Shown here: positions 30,792-41,429 of the stretch, one piece after another
Layout of the letters: each line of letters begins with the position of its first letter
Numbering within the stretch: position 1 is the stretch's first letter
NCBI GenBank assembly: GCA_000733355.1
Contig: JNVV01000034.1
Coordinates: 62,001-126,000 of the forward strand
DNA from: Falciphora oryzae
Lineage: Eukaryota; Ascomycota; Sordariomycetes; Magnaporthales; Magnaporthaceae
Length of the DNA stretch: 64,000 nucleotides
Reading direction: 5' to 3'
The notes under the pieces: generated by a model
The model's input: the letters and a program-made list of their open reading frames with translations, nothing else
Database searches by the model: none
Told to the model about the DNA's origin: nothing
Position numbers and translations under genes: made by a program

Positions 30792-32517
30792 GGTGTGTGT
30801 GCCTGGTTTTGCCGCGCTCCGGCGGCGACTCGACTGGTGTTCGGACGGGGGCGCTGTCGTTCGGTCGCGTTGGGAAGGCGGGGCCTCGCGAGTTGGACGG
30901 AACTCGACAAAGCAGCGGACAAGCTAAAAAGCACGAAAATGGCAGCAACCAGGCCAGCTCTTTAAACCCAGGAACAAGGGGGCAAACAGAAGGGGATAGC
31001 GCCGAAGGATTCACTTCCCGGCCAGTGAGAGGTGGTGGTCAGACTAGACGGACGGCCAAAACAAGGAAGGATCACCGGCGCTGGGCTGGTGGCTTCGGTG
31101 GTGTGGGTTGGCGGCCCTGCAGTGGACGGCAGTGGGGCCAACAGGAGATCTTGGCTGCAGGCTGGGGAGGACATCAATCCTCTCCAGCTCCTCCCAGCCT
31201 TGAGTGCATTTCATGCCATTTGATTAAAATGCCGAGTGCAGACCAAGTTTGCTGCACCAACCACAAGCTTTTCTTTTGCGGCACATCCTTTCAACTTTGC
31301 TGCTCACCGTGTCACCTTGTGTGCAGCCCTCCTGTGTGTTGTATCTATCCTTGGCAGACGATAACGGCGAGGGGTTGCCTGCTTACCTCAATCGCCCAGC
31401 ATATCAGGTGTTCAACCACCCCTGCCTAGTCCAACACGACTACCAAGTGCACGATCCGTGGCTTGTATCCTGCCCCATTCTCCCAAATTGAGCCAAGCAG
31501 ACAGGAGGAGAGCGAGCCACGCGGTGGTGGCCTGCTATTTGTATTCATCCGTCTTTCTTTTGCCATATTGACGGAATTTCAACGGTGGGTGAGGCCGGCT
31601 GCCCAGCTCCCCAGCACCAAGCGTGGCTCGTAGGTCGTCATCTGCCACCCTGCAGCCTAAAGCTAGCCCAGCCAATCCCGAGCCACGGTGATTTCTAGCC
31701 CCCACTAGACTTCAGCACTGGCAAGGACTGCCCTGTCGTGAGCGCACTGGTGCCGCGCTGGGTGCCGCGCTTCCCCAAAATAGCTCCCGCCTGCACCTCC
31801 CTGACAATTGAACCGATTGACGCGACGACAGCATCAAGACTGCCCGAGAACAGCTGAGAACAGCGCCATGGCGATATACAAAATGCGGTGTTGTGCCAGA
31901 CTTGGCTATGCTGTGGCAAATGACACCCGTCATAGCAGACCCCGAAGGTTGAGCATTCCCGCTGACACGATGGACAAGAGGCCATAGCTGGCTGTATGTA
32001 GTCACGGGCATATAAAAACAGTTTTGGCACCAGAAGATGGCGTAGCCATTTTTGTAAAAGCTTGGTCCGACGATTTTTACATTTGTACCCAAACTCCATA
32101 TTAGCTTTGGATCAGGTAATGGTCCCAACAGCGAGGAAGAAAAGAAAAAGAAAAAGGAAAAAAATACAACATCCGCCAAAACCAGATAGAAAATCCATAA
32201 GCCGAGCATCCATACCAATAAAATGAAACAAAATCAGGAAAGCCCTGCCGTTAAAATACTGTAATAATCACAATAGACTCAAATTCACCAACACGTTTCG
32301 ACTTCCCCTGTCGGGTCGTTAGTGACGAGCTCATTCCATGGCAGCGGGAGGGGTGGTAGGCATAGGTCAACTTACATTGAAGGTACTTTCCTATATTGTC
32401 TCTCTACAGCCAGACGCAACCGGTGCGTTCGCCACCGCAAACCACTTGCAGGAGTTTTAAGTTAGTTTCAAGAATGAACTTCAAGTGTTATCTCTTCACC
32501 CAAGGAAATCTTACCCA
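30792..32517. other. Intergenic stretch, no gene recognised
   Basis: Contains a pyrimidine-rich leader region upstream of the 8-Cys gene and AT-richer sequence around 32090-32300 with A/G runs. Long open frames exist on both strands but without domains or signal peptides supported by splicing. Confidence 0.45.
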
Positions 32518-32760
32518 TCAGCTCTCGTCGGGGCAAGTCCACTTGTCACAGACACCCCTGACGTCCCTGTCGACGCTCTTCTGGCCGCCGCACAGGCAGT
32601 CGGTGCGCCCGACAGTCTGGCCTCCGTTGCAGGCAGGGACCACCTGCTTGCAGTTCGCCCGCCTGTCGACTGGGCCCGCGGCGGCCAGGGGGGCGGCGGT
32701 CGCAATGACGCCTTTGCGAGCCTGGGCACTGACGAGAACGGTCATTCCGACAAGAACAAG
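32518..32760 (-). CDS. Small 6-cysteine secreted protein, 3' exon (75 aa from the first Met)
   Basis: From the Met at 32745 the frame gives 75 residues: MTVLVSAQARKGVIATAAPL, then a mature part with six Cys (NCKQVVPAC, DCLC, VCDKWTC). Just upstream, a good intron end is seen on the minus strand (branch CTAAC at 32787-32783, acceptor GTAG at 32764-32761). If used, the exon starts at 32760 and adds LVLVG in frame, making a more typical hydrophobic signal core (LVLVGMTVLVSAQA). The first exon was not found with confidence. So it is probably a two-exon small secreted protein. Function unknown. Confidence 0.45.
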   Translation of the reverse strand, partial: LVLVGMTVLVSAQARKGVIATAAPLAAAGPVDRRANCKQVVPACNGGQTVGRTDCLCGGQKSVDRDVRGVCDKWTCPDES

Positions 32761-32849
32761 CTACAGCCGGGGCAAATTACATGTTAGTGGGCAATACTTT
32801 AATTCTCAGATGCTAGGGAAGAGGAGAGTAGGGGCTGGGACGCGACCGC

Positions 32850-33060
32850 GCCAACGCAGGAACCATGAAGTAGTCGTCTGTAGACAGACTGTTGGTAAAC
32901 TGCATCCGCACATACAGACGCATACCAACGACGGTCAAGGCCAGCGCCGTGTGAGAGATGGAGGCCGCGAGGAGCTCCGGGCCTCTATTCTCGTTGGGCC
33001 GCTCGCCATGGAGGCAGGTCTTGGACGGCGGCGGCGGCGGCCCGCCGGGCGCTGTAGGGT
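32850..33060 (-). pseudogene. PTH11-type (fungal rhodopsin-like) receptor fragment
   Basis: On the minus strand, ENRGPELLAASISHTALALT followed by VVGMRLYVRMQFTNSLSTDDYFMV matches the first transmembrane helix and first loop of PTH11-like integral membrane proteins (N-R-G-P-x-L ... R-x-Y-V-R ... D-D-Y-x-M). No following transmembrane exons could be found before the small 6-Cys gene begins. It is therefore a truncated gene or relic. PTH11 proteins are plasma-membrane receptors for surface or host cues. Confidence 0.5.
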
Positions 33061-33189
33061 TGGCATGTAATTGGCGCTCTCGCGGCCCATAAAGGAAATA
33101 TCCCGTACTTCTTGTCCGCAGCTCCTGTGCAGTGTTGGTAAGAGATCTAACGCGGGCCAGCAGGAGAAGCAAGGGCCACACCACGTAGG

Positions 33190-35753
33190 AGAGAACCGGT
33201 CTGGTGTAGTTCGATTAAGAAGAGGAAGCTGTCTGGTCTCAATAGATTCAAGGAAGATCGGAAGGGGCCGAGGAGGTCACATGCATGACTAGATGGAGTG
33301 CTTGGAATCGGGGGCTAGAGAAGTCGAGGCAGGAAGAGCGTGGGCCATTCCGGATTCCGTTTCCGGCCCGTCCCAAGGTCCATTCCCCGGCCGCTGAGGT
33401 GGGGCGGCGCGAGTTTCCCACCTTGCCATCACCGGCCCTTGGTGCCATCCCCTTCCCCTCCCGTTCTACACGTAGGAGTCCGTCGGTAGCCCCCCGAGTG
33501 TCTCGTGCTTTGTAAGGACCTCGATTGGCCCCCGGGGGACGCCAGGCGGAGGCTCAACTTTCTCGGCACGGCCTCGACCCGCTGGATCCTCCTGGCGAGC
33601 GAATGCAACACTGACTGATCGTGCGGCTGCCGGAGCGTGATGCCTACATGCGGCAGCTATGAAGCGCGAAATTAGCTCGTCGGAAGCTGCGGTAAGACTG
33701 GTAGCTGTTGGGCAAGAGTGGCTCTGTTCTGCTTTAAACTGCCAAGGGGAGACGCAAACGTTTGGCAGGAGAAAGAAGGAGAAAAATATAATTCCGGCTC
33801 GCGGGCAACCACTGTAGCCGTGTGTTTATATGGATAGGCGGCAGATTAAGTTATCTATCATCTTGTCCATCCATCTTTGACTTTCGAGGTTTATCCATTT
33901 TGTGGTTGATGGATGGGGAACGGTCGTCCAACCGTTGGCGAAGCGTGACCGCTTTTGGCCACAAAGGAACCATGGAGTAGCGGCTGTTGGCGATGGTCGT
34001 CCGTCTGTGCTACTCTCAGCGCCCTGACCCCACCTGCACCCCCACCGGGTTTCTCTTGAGGGCAGAAACTTGATGTTTGTCGCCTAACAGCTCGCTTAAC
34101 GACTCGTTTGCCGCGGACCATCGCTGCCGATGGTTTCCACGATGGAGTCGCCTATTTGTGTGGTGGGCACTGGCGCGACCAAGACCATCGAGACCAACAT
34201 ACCCCCCAAGAGCCACTACATTTTGCGTGAGTTGCACGCTCGTCCTGCAGAATGTTGAGGCGCGTCGGATGACTGACGGATGCGCCAGAGAATCCTATTG
34301 CAATTATCCCTTTTCCGATCCGTCCCGGGTGCATGTAGACGCAAGCACTCAAGCCAATTCCACGATTGCGTTCGGTCTTGTTCTCGGGTCGGCACTGTTG
34401 GGCCCGTCATCGTGGCTCCCCCTGTGCCTTCATGTTTACGATCAAGTGAAGCATTCCAGACCCTCGGTCTGCGACTCTGCCATTCCTCTACAATCAAGTG
34501 GTGTCTGTCTACCATCTATATATGGAGATGCGTCCAGACACACGTAACTGCCTCTAGCCCTATATTCGCTAATAGCTTCAATAGCTAGAAAGCTCTTGCT
34601 TTATGCGCTAACACGCTGTCCGCCCTAAGGTTTCCCCGCGGGTGGTTGCCGTGGGGCTCGATTTACCCCATGATCCATTTCGCCCGCAAACATTGGGACA
34701 AATGCAGGGTCCAGGGGTTGGAGGCTGTGAACTCTTTGATGGGTGTCGCCCGAGTTTGTTAGTGCGCGAAATGATGTCGTCCCTGGCCTTCAGGCGAATC
34801 CTGTTTTTAATTTACAGTGGTCGCGGGAGCGCATTCGGGCCTCTCGCCACAGGTGGGCGGTTCTATTTTTGATGATTGCCGTCGCCATCGTGGGTTAGTG
34901 TCGCTGGTGGCGCAAACGGCAGTTACGACTGCGAAATGAGTTCAGGCTAGATCGTTCGCACGACGCATGGTTCGCGAATCACATGATGAGAAGTGTGTGC
35001 TGCGCAATCTTGGTCTTGGCGGCTTTCCCTTTGCGGCAGCCACTCTTGTCCATGGCTGCTCGTTGCCGTGTCGCCAGCCCTTTTAGCCACCAAACAGAAC
35101 GTTCCATGCATCTTCCATCTGACGACTGCGACTCGGCAGTAGTGCCGGCAAGGAGACACCCTGCTCATCAACAACCAAGGCGCTCATTTCCGCCCCGACC
35201 TGCACCGCCTGCCAGCTTTATACTCCATGGTCGGTAGCACTCAGTAAACAGCTCGACTCGTGTGGGTTAGAGGGATGGAATATGCCGCTCGCCCATGGAC
35301 GGCCGTCGTGGCGGACCCACGCCAGCGAGTCTGCGGATGGCAGCCAAGTCCCGGGGCCCGCACCCGGGGTGGGTTTTCGCTCCAAAAGATTCCCCTTCCT
35401 GACTCCCCCCCTGGCGTATACCCAGCCAAGGCGTCGCTAGCATCATTTGTTGGCTCTTCACGCCCAGAGCCAATCGTGATAGCTTGGTGGAACAGACCCT
35501 GATCCTGCTCGCCACCTTCCAGCCACTACACATTCTCTATTTATTCTAGCTTTGGTCACACTTCCTTGGATGTCGATTCGTGTTCCTCACCGGTCAGGCT
35601 TCGCAGAATCCCTTGCTTCCAACCCAAAGGTGTGGCTCGCTCGTTTACGCACTCGCCTTGGCCAAGCCCCCTCGCAAGCAGACCACCACAGTCTCTTGCA
35701 CAGCCGGAAGCAGGAACGACACAGCCACGCGGTCCGCGCAAGCCACAGTCACA
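33190..35753. other. Long intergenic stretch upstream of the tyrosinase gene
   Basis: 2.5 kb with no recognisable protein, RNA or bounded repeat. The last 200 bases before 35754 are pyrimidine-rich and are likely the promoter/5' UTR of the tyrosinase gene. Confidence 0.5.
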
Positions 35754-37164
35754 ATGAGGTTCTCCTCTTGGATCGCGGCCGCCACCGCTCTGGCCACGGC
35801 CACCAGCGCCGTCCCCACCTCCCAGTTCAGCCCCCGTGACGACCTCGAGGCCGCCAAGGCCGAGGTCTCCAAGCACATCGCCGACATCACGGGCAAGAAG
35901 ATGGCGGGCCTCGAGGCCAAGGGCGCCACCGTCAAGTCCAGGCAAGAGAAGAGCAAGGGCCCCTGCGCGCAGACCTGCACGGCCGAGAACATCGCCATCC
36001 GCAAGGAGTAGTAAGTGTTATCCACAAGCCTGCCACGGATAAGCCCGAAAGTTGCGCGAGAGAGAACTAGGCCTGTATGCTGACTCGGCTGTTTTCGCAG
36101 CGGCGACCTCACCAAGGAGGAGAGGGCTGACTACGTCAGGGCTGTCAAGTGCCTGATGGAGCTGCCCGCCCGCACTCCCCGCTCCGTCGCCCCCGGCGCC
36201 AGGTCTCGCTTTGACGACTTCACTGTCGTTCACATCCAGCAGACCCTGAAAATTCACTACACTGGAAACTTCCAGCCTTGGCATCGCTGGTTTGTGTACA
36301 GCTACGAGAAGGCCCTGAGGGACGAGTGCGGCTATAAGGGCTACCAGCCGGTAAGATCTAGCTGTCCTCAGTTCTCACACAAGGAACGTTGCCCCAAGTC
36401 GCTAACACGATCTCTTTCTCCCTCTCCAGTACTGGGATTGGGCCAAGTACGCCCACGCCCCTCAGGATTCCCCCATCTTCAACGGCGACGACACCAGCCT
36501 GGGAGGCAACGGCGAGTGGATCGGCCCCCACCAGGGCCCCATCATCGGCGTCCCGGCCGCCGGCGCCGCGCCCCTCCGCATCCCGCCCGGCGTCGGCGGC
36601 GGCGCCGTTATGACGGGCCCGTTCGGCAACCGCACCATCCTTTTGGGCCCCGTCCAGGGCATCGGGGGCCAGGCCCAGGGACCCATGGGCGGCCTGGGCG
36701 AGAACCCGAGGCCGTTCAGGCGCGACGTCGGCCCCGAGGTCAACATGCGCTACGCAAACTACACCACCGTCCTCAACCTGCTGCGCGCCCCCGACGTCGA
36801 CGCCTTCAGGCTCGTGTCCGAGGGCATCAAGGAGACCGAGGAGATCGGTCCCCATGGCGGTGGCCATTACGTTATGGGTGGCGACCCCGGCGGCGACGTC
36901 TTCACTTCGCCCAACGACCCAGCCTTTTTTGTGCATCACGGGCAAATGGATCGGGTATGGGCTTTGTGGCAGGAGCTGGACCCGGCGACGCGCCATAGCG
37001 ACCTCGGCAGCGGATTATACGCCCACCAAACGTGGTGGAATGCTCCTCCTAGCAACCTTACTAGCATGGACGAAGTCCTCGACCTTGGCTACGCTGCTGG
37101 CAAGATTACCATCAGGGAGGTTATGGACACAACCAAGGGTCCTTTCTGCTATTTTTACCAGTAA
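35754..37164 (+). CDS. Secreted tyrosinase, 413 aa
   Basis: Three exons: 35754-36010, 36101-36350, 36430-37164. Both introns (90 and 79 bp) have GTAAG donors and CAG acceptors. A signal peptide (MRFSSWIAAATALATATSA) leads. The CuA site is seen in FDDFTVVHIQQT...IHYTGNFQPWHRW with His130, His138 and His147. The Trp-Asp pair of QPYWDW follows. The CuB site is GPHGGGHYVMGG (His311, His315) and SPNDPAFFVHHGQMDRVW (His338/339). All six copper ligands are therefore present. Such type-3 copper enzymes oxidise phenols to quinones, for melanin or secondary metabolism. A Gly/Pro-rich loop separates the sites. No C-terminal blocking domain is present, so it belongs to the short secreted class. An intact transposon lies 106 bp downstream. 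Confidence 0.93.
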
Positions 37165-37270
37165 AGCCTAAGCTGCGTTCGAAGTACCTAATTTTATATC
37201 ACGATGACCTATTTATAATCTATAGAGCCCGGAAAAATACCGCATAATGCCTACTTAACCACACTTGCTA

Positions 37271-39128
37271 AGTCGGAGTACCCCCTGTCGGCCACCCCCC
37301 CTTCCGGCCACCTGGCCGGGGCCCACTGCACCACCAAACCCGGTGTATTCAATTGCAAATATCTACCGCTATTCAACCAACCATGATGCAAGAGTGTACT
37401 GATTCCTCATCAGAATTTTCCGCTGTTTCAGACGCACTTTCCTCCACCTCTATAGCATTACCCCTTGTCTCTGCAACTCGGCGTATATTTACGAAGGCCT
37501 GGTTGGGGTCCGGCACAACCTTCTTCCTTTTGCGAAGGCGTTGCGCCTCCAATTCGGCCTTTAATTGCCTGATTTTTTGCTGGGCCGTAGCTAACTCGAA
37601 TTTACGCACTTCGTACCCTTTTTGGACCTTCCGGAAGAATAGGCGCGTCGTGGGACTCGGCGGGGCCCGGGCCTTGAAAGTGCTGATTTGGGTGGCTAGC
37701 CCTCGGCTTCGTTTAGGAGTCTCCCAGCCAATTTGGGACAGCCGGAGGGGGACCTCTGAACGTTTTTTGGCCCTGTTATCCTCAGCGGATTGTTGAATTG
37801 CGGATCGCCGGCCGTCTCGGTTGGAATTTTCAAGCAAAAGCCGGTTCATAAGCGGCTTAAGCGGATTCCGTGGCCAAAGGCCTGTTGCCCGCCACCCTGA
37901 CGCAATTATATAAGGGGTAAAGGCTTTAGTGCGTGCGTAGGCATAGGCCGTTAAAAATTGACGCTTTCCCACCACTATAAAGCAGGTAAATAAAGCTTGG
38001 GACCCTAGTTTTTGGCGGTAGGCGTGTTTGAGAGGGCTGAAAACGGATAAATCCAAAGGTTGCAGAACGTGGGAGGTATGGGCAGGTAAATATAGGAGAT
38101 AAACGTCGTTTTGCAGGCAAAGAAATATAAACTCTTTGGTTACGTGGGATCCGTGGCCATCCAGTATTAGGAGACGTGGTGCAGGGGTAGGGGGTTGGGT
38201 GCCCGGGAGGAAGATTCTTTGCAACCACTCGACTCCAGTACTATTAGTAGTCCACCCGTTGTTTGTTGCAGTGAATTCCCAGCCTTTGAAAGGGCTTAGA
38301 TCTTCTGGAAACCACTGCTTCTGCACGCTTTTTCCTTTGAATATAATGAGCGGAGGAAGGGTGACCCCCGTGGCCGAAACGCACTCGATAAAGGAGGTCC
38401 AAGTGCGGGTTCCGGGCTCTTTTTTTTGCAAAGGCCGGGCCTTTGCAAGGCCTAGAACAAGCCCGTTACCCGTTTTACCCTTTTGCAGGCCCCCCTCGTC
38501 AGCGTTGTACGTATTTTCCGGCTTTATCCGGGCCACCCCGGGGACCTGCAGGCGTGCCCACCACTTTTTTATTATAGTAGTAGTAGCGCCTTTAACCCGT
38601 GCAAGTTCCATGCGCCGTGTTCTCCCATGACGGATCTCCGGATATCGGCCTAAAAAACCGCGTATCCAATGTTTCCCTAGGGGCTGGGAGTCTCCCTGTT
38701 GAAGTAGGATCTCTTGCGCAAAAAAGCGGACTTCTGCGTGCGTCGGTGGGAGCCCCAGGGAGGCCTGAAGAAGCACCCAATCTGCTAGGCGCTTCTCCTG
38801 CTCCGGAGGTATCCGCTGATACTGTTCTTGTGCCTGTCGGCCGGGTAGGGATCCCGCTAGACGCCGGCGTAGGGTGGTTCTCGGTATGCCCCAAAGTCGG
38901 GCGGCCCGCGAGATAGGGACCTTTGCCTGCACGGCCGCGACGGCCCGTTCGACGTCTTCTTCGGTATACTGTTTCTCTGGCATATGAGCATTGGATTGCA
39001 GTAAAAAGTATGGAAAACGGATCAAAATTGAGGGATTTACGGCGGGTTGAAGACGTGGCCATATCTGAGGCAGTGGGCCTGTTTGAGGTGGCCGGAAGGG
39101 GGGGTGGCCGACAGGGGGTACTCCGACT
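37271..39128 (-). mobile_element. Pot2-like Fot1/pogo transposon, apparently intact, 1858 bp
   Basis: Perfect 43-bp inverted ends (37271-37313 and 39086-39128) begin AGTCGGAGTACCCCCTGTCG, with TA on both sides (37269-37270, 39129-39130). Within each end an internal near-repeat (GGCCACC twice) is visible. The size, end length and TA target match what is known of Pot2 from Magnaporthe (1857 bp, 43-bp ends, about 535-aa transposase). The single ORF is open from end to end, and no RIP-type stop is present, unlike the elements in 1-16 kb. It is therefore a recent arrival or protected from RIP. Confidence 0.95.
37373..38983 (-). CDS. Pogo/Fot-type DDE transposase, 536 aa, open
   Basis: Start taken at Met 38983 (MPEKQYTEEDVERAVAAV), giving 536 residues; an in-frame Met at 39025 would add 14. 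The N-terminus has a psq-type helix-turn-helix (ISRAARLWGIPRTTLRRRL) and a CENP-B-type second HTH (about residues 60-130: LADWVLLQASLGLPPTHAEV ... GKHWIRGFLGRYPEI). The catalytic triad is complete: Asp in NTYNADEGGLQ, Asp in LLILDGHGSHVT, Asp in LQPLDLSVFSPLKHAY. A basic, coiled C-terminus (QQKIRQLKAELEAQRLRKRK) follows. It cuts and pastes its own element into TA sites. Nothing in the sequence argues against activity. Confidence 0.93.
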   Translation of the reverse strand: MPEKQYTEEDVERAVAAVQAKVPISRAARLWGIPRTTLRRRLAGSLPGRQAQEQYQRIPPEQEKRLADWVLLQASLGLPPTHAEVRFFAQEILLQQGDSQPLGKHWIRGFLGRYPEIRHGRTRRMELARVKGATTTIIKKWWARLQVPGVARIKPENTYNADEGGLQKGKTGNGLVLGLAKARPLQKKEPGTRTWTSFIECVSATGVTLPPLIIFKGKSVQKQWFPEDLSPFKGWEFTATNNGWTTNSTGVEWLQRIFLPGTQPPTPAPRLLILDGHGSHVTKEFIFLCLQNDVYLLYLPAHTSHVLQPLDLSVFSPLKHAYRQKLGSQALFTCFIVVGKRQFLTAYAYARTKAFTPYIIASGWRATGLWPRNPLKPLMNRLLLENSNRDGRRSAIQQSAEDNRAKKRSEVPLRLSQIGWETPKRSRGLATQISTFKARAPPSPTTRLFFRKVQKGYEVRKFELATAQQKIRQLKAELEAQRLRKRKKVVPDPNQAFVNIRRVAETRGNAIEVEESASETAENSDEESVHSCIMVG

Positions 39129-39130
39129 TA

Positions 39131-40821
39131 ATATCAATAACTCCATTGGGTAATATGTAAAAAGTGCTTCGGTGATTCTCATCCATTGTCTCTCCCTCAG
39201 CACTGCCACCTACAAGTCCTTACACGCACGTAGTCTTTCTACTGTAAGCAAGCAATTTTTTGAATACCCGAAAAGCAGCACTCATCCATTTAGAATTATC
39301 AGTGCTTCTACACAGGCCTGCCGCTTGGTATCGATTGTGTTAAAGAGGTTAACCCATGCTCATCAATCAGCTTCCCCTACCAAAGATTATTGACAATTTG
39401 AAGTCTTAACAAACTTGTACAGAAAGCAGAGGTTGGGCAAGATTGTTGATAATTGCGATTTTCGTGATGCCTCTTTCCCACTCTTTTTACGCGTGTATGA
39501 GTAGTTGCGGTTTTGCTGTAGGACTAAGACTGGCGTCCAGCTGCGCTGTTCCTAGAAGCTTGAACACCAATGCTTTGATTGGAGCAGCATGCTGATAACA
39601 CACCAGGCAGGTATCCCTCTTTCCAATAGCTACACTAACAACAGGCTGAGTTCCCAGACGAGGCGGTTTCAGGACAGGCGCTCTAATTAGCTTGCAACCA
39701 GGCGTAAAGTCTGGGCTCGTTTCAACTTTTGTATGCTGCATCCCAACACAACTTTTCTCTCATAAGAGATTAAAGATCCCAGGCAAAAGCCCCTTGGACA
39801 CAAATGCCGATAAGGGAATGGACATGCATCAAGAAAAACGTATTGGTAGCAATCATGCGTTTTCCCCTCGAAGGATCTCGAATGACAGAGATAGTTTCCT
39901 CCTTACAAAGATCCGGGTTGAAGCTTTGTGTGCCATTCAACAATAGACTCTACCGCTGCATTTGGGCTTGCGTGCTCGGGCATATGACGACAAATAAGGA
40001 GCAGGGAGCAACGTGCGGTTTTCTAAACTGGTCGGATAAACGTCAAGTTTCACGGTAGATAAAGCTGCTATGAGATATTGTCCTTGCGCCTAGCATAATC
40101 TGCTTCGCGCTAATTAAAAAAAAAAAAAAAAAATATCGGCAGCAAACAAAGTTCTAGCAGGCTATCTCCATGGGCTCTATGCATTGGCCGGCATCCTTGC
40201 CGTCTCGGCCGGCTCAGGGTTTCCATCAGGCACGTGCTTGGATCCCAAGGTCACAACAGGGTTTCGAATATATTTTTGGCGAGTCGAAAACATTCCAGGT
40301 AAATCCCATCGCAGCAAGCCCCTTCCCGCCTTCTCGTGTATCAGTCTCCCTCAATGATCCAGGTGCCGTCTTCTGCTAAAATGCGATGGCTGCGGACCGT
40401 TACAATCCAGCGCCCACAAGCTCGATAGACTGTCGAGGAAGCTGCCGCATTGCCACCCAACAGAGCTCGCAGCGACGTGGCCGCTCCCTCCAGGCTAGGA
40501 TTCCGCCCAAGATTAGGTAGCAGGGCCTTGGCTCGCTGACGAAACATACATCGGCACGGCGTTGTTTCACTTTGATCGTGAGTACCGCAGTGGATGTTTG
40601 CCACAGGCCGGCCACAACAAACATACAAAGTGCCCAGAGGACAGAGAAATGGCAGCTTTCTCGACAGTTCACCATCTCGAATTCCGGGGCAGGTCTCCGG
40701 CAATCATCATACAACAACGGCGCTGTAGTGACTTTGTTGTCTAGATCCTCCAGGCCAAGCTGAGCGAAGCGATCACTCTGGTGCTGGTTCACACACCTTC
40801 CCCAACGAGCCGCAAGTCACC
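39131..40821. other. AT-richer stretch right of the transposon, no gene recognised
   Basis: 39.2-40.1 kb is AT-richer than its surroundings and ends with an A17 run (about 40114-40130). A minus-strand open frame 39741-39487 looks peptide-like but has no known domain and no start context. It could be old repeat sequence. 40.1-40.8 kb is ordinary GC-rich intergenic DNA. Confidence 0.4.
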
Positions 40822-41429
40822 ATGGGGCTCCTCTCGCACAGGATCCTGCCCTGGTCAAAAACGCCACCGGAACGCAAGGCACACATACAAGCCTTCATCG
40901 ACCAGACAACAGCAGCCGAACAGGAGCGACAAGAGGTTGAGGCACGGCGGCAGCGACGCGACATGTCAAGGAAAGCGTCGCCGCCTGTGTGCCAAGACTT
41001 GATGGGCCGTGAGCGAGTCCGATGCGAGCGGTGCGGCGGCCGGCGGTCGGGCGGGCCCACCCGGGCAAAGACGGCCGAAAACGCCCAGGACTCGATGTGG
41101 GTCTACGAGTACGGAAGATCGTCGTCCTTCCCCGAAGCCCTCCCGCCTCGGTACGGACCCCAGAGCGGGATCCTGGGCAAGTTCTGTCCTCGGACAGCCA
41201 TGAAGAAGCGACAGCAGCAGGAAGGAGCATTGCCGGAGCGGAATGTAGGTTGACAGAGGAGAGCGGGACCAGCGACCCTACATTTTCTGGACGACAACTG
41301 AAGCGACGCCGCTGATGCACTGATACTTCTCCCCGGCAGAATGTGAACAACTACCGGGGCGGACCAGACAGCAACATAGCCTTGCCCCCACGAAAGGAGG
41401 TCGAGGTCCTCAAGGAGAAAGCCAGATGA
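40822..41429 (+). CDS. Possible two-exon gene, 170-aa charged protein
   Basis: Proposed exons 40822-41244 and 41340-41429 (intron 95 bp, donor GTAGGT, acceptor CCCCGGCAG, phase 0). The product begins MGLLSHRILPWSKTPPERK, followed by a charged helix (IDQTTAAEQERQEVEARRQR). The middle has a CxxC (VRCERCGG), and the end reads NYRGGPDSNIALPPRKEV. No signal peptide, no recognised domain. The sensible splice site and the conserved-looking Pro/Arg-rich tail support a real gene; the atypical middle may hide another intron. Function unknown. Confidence 0.4.

Noticed and set aside
31695..32218. 168- and 134-codon minus-strand frames with hydrophobic N-terminus
   Set aside because: The hydrophobic stretch comes from a T/C-rich simple-sequence tract and no coherent domain follows.
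39487..39741. 84-codon minus-strand peptide next to the Pot2-like element
   Set aside because: Looks protein-like but lacks start context, homology that I recognise, or a continuing frame.
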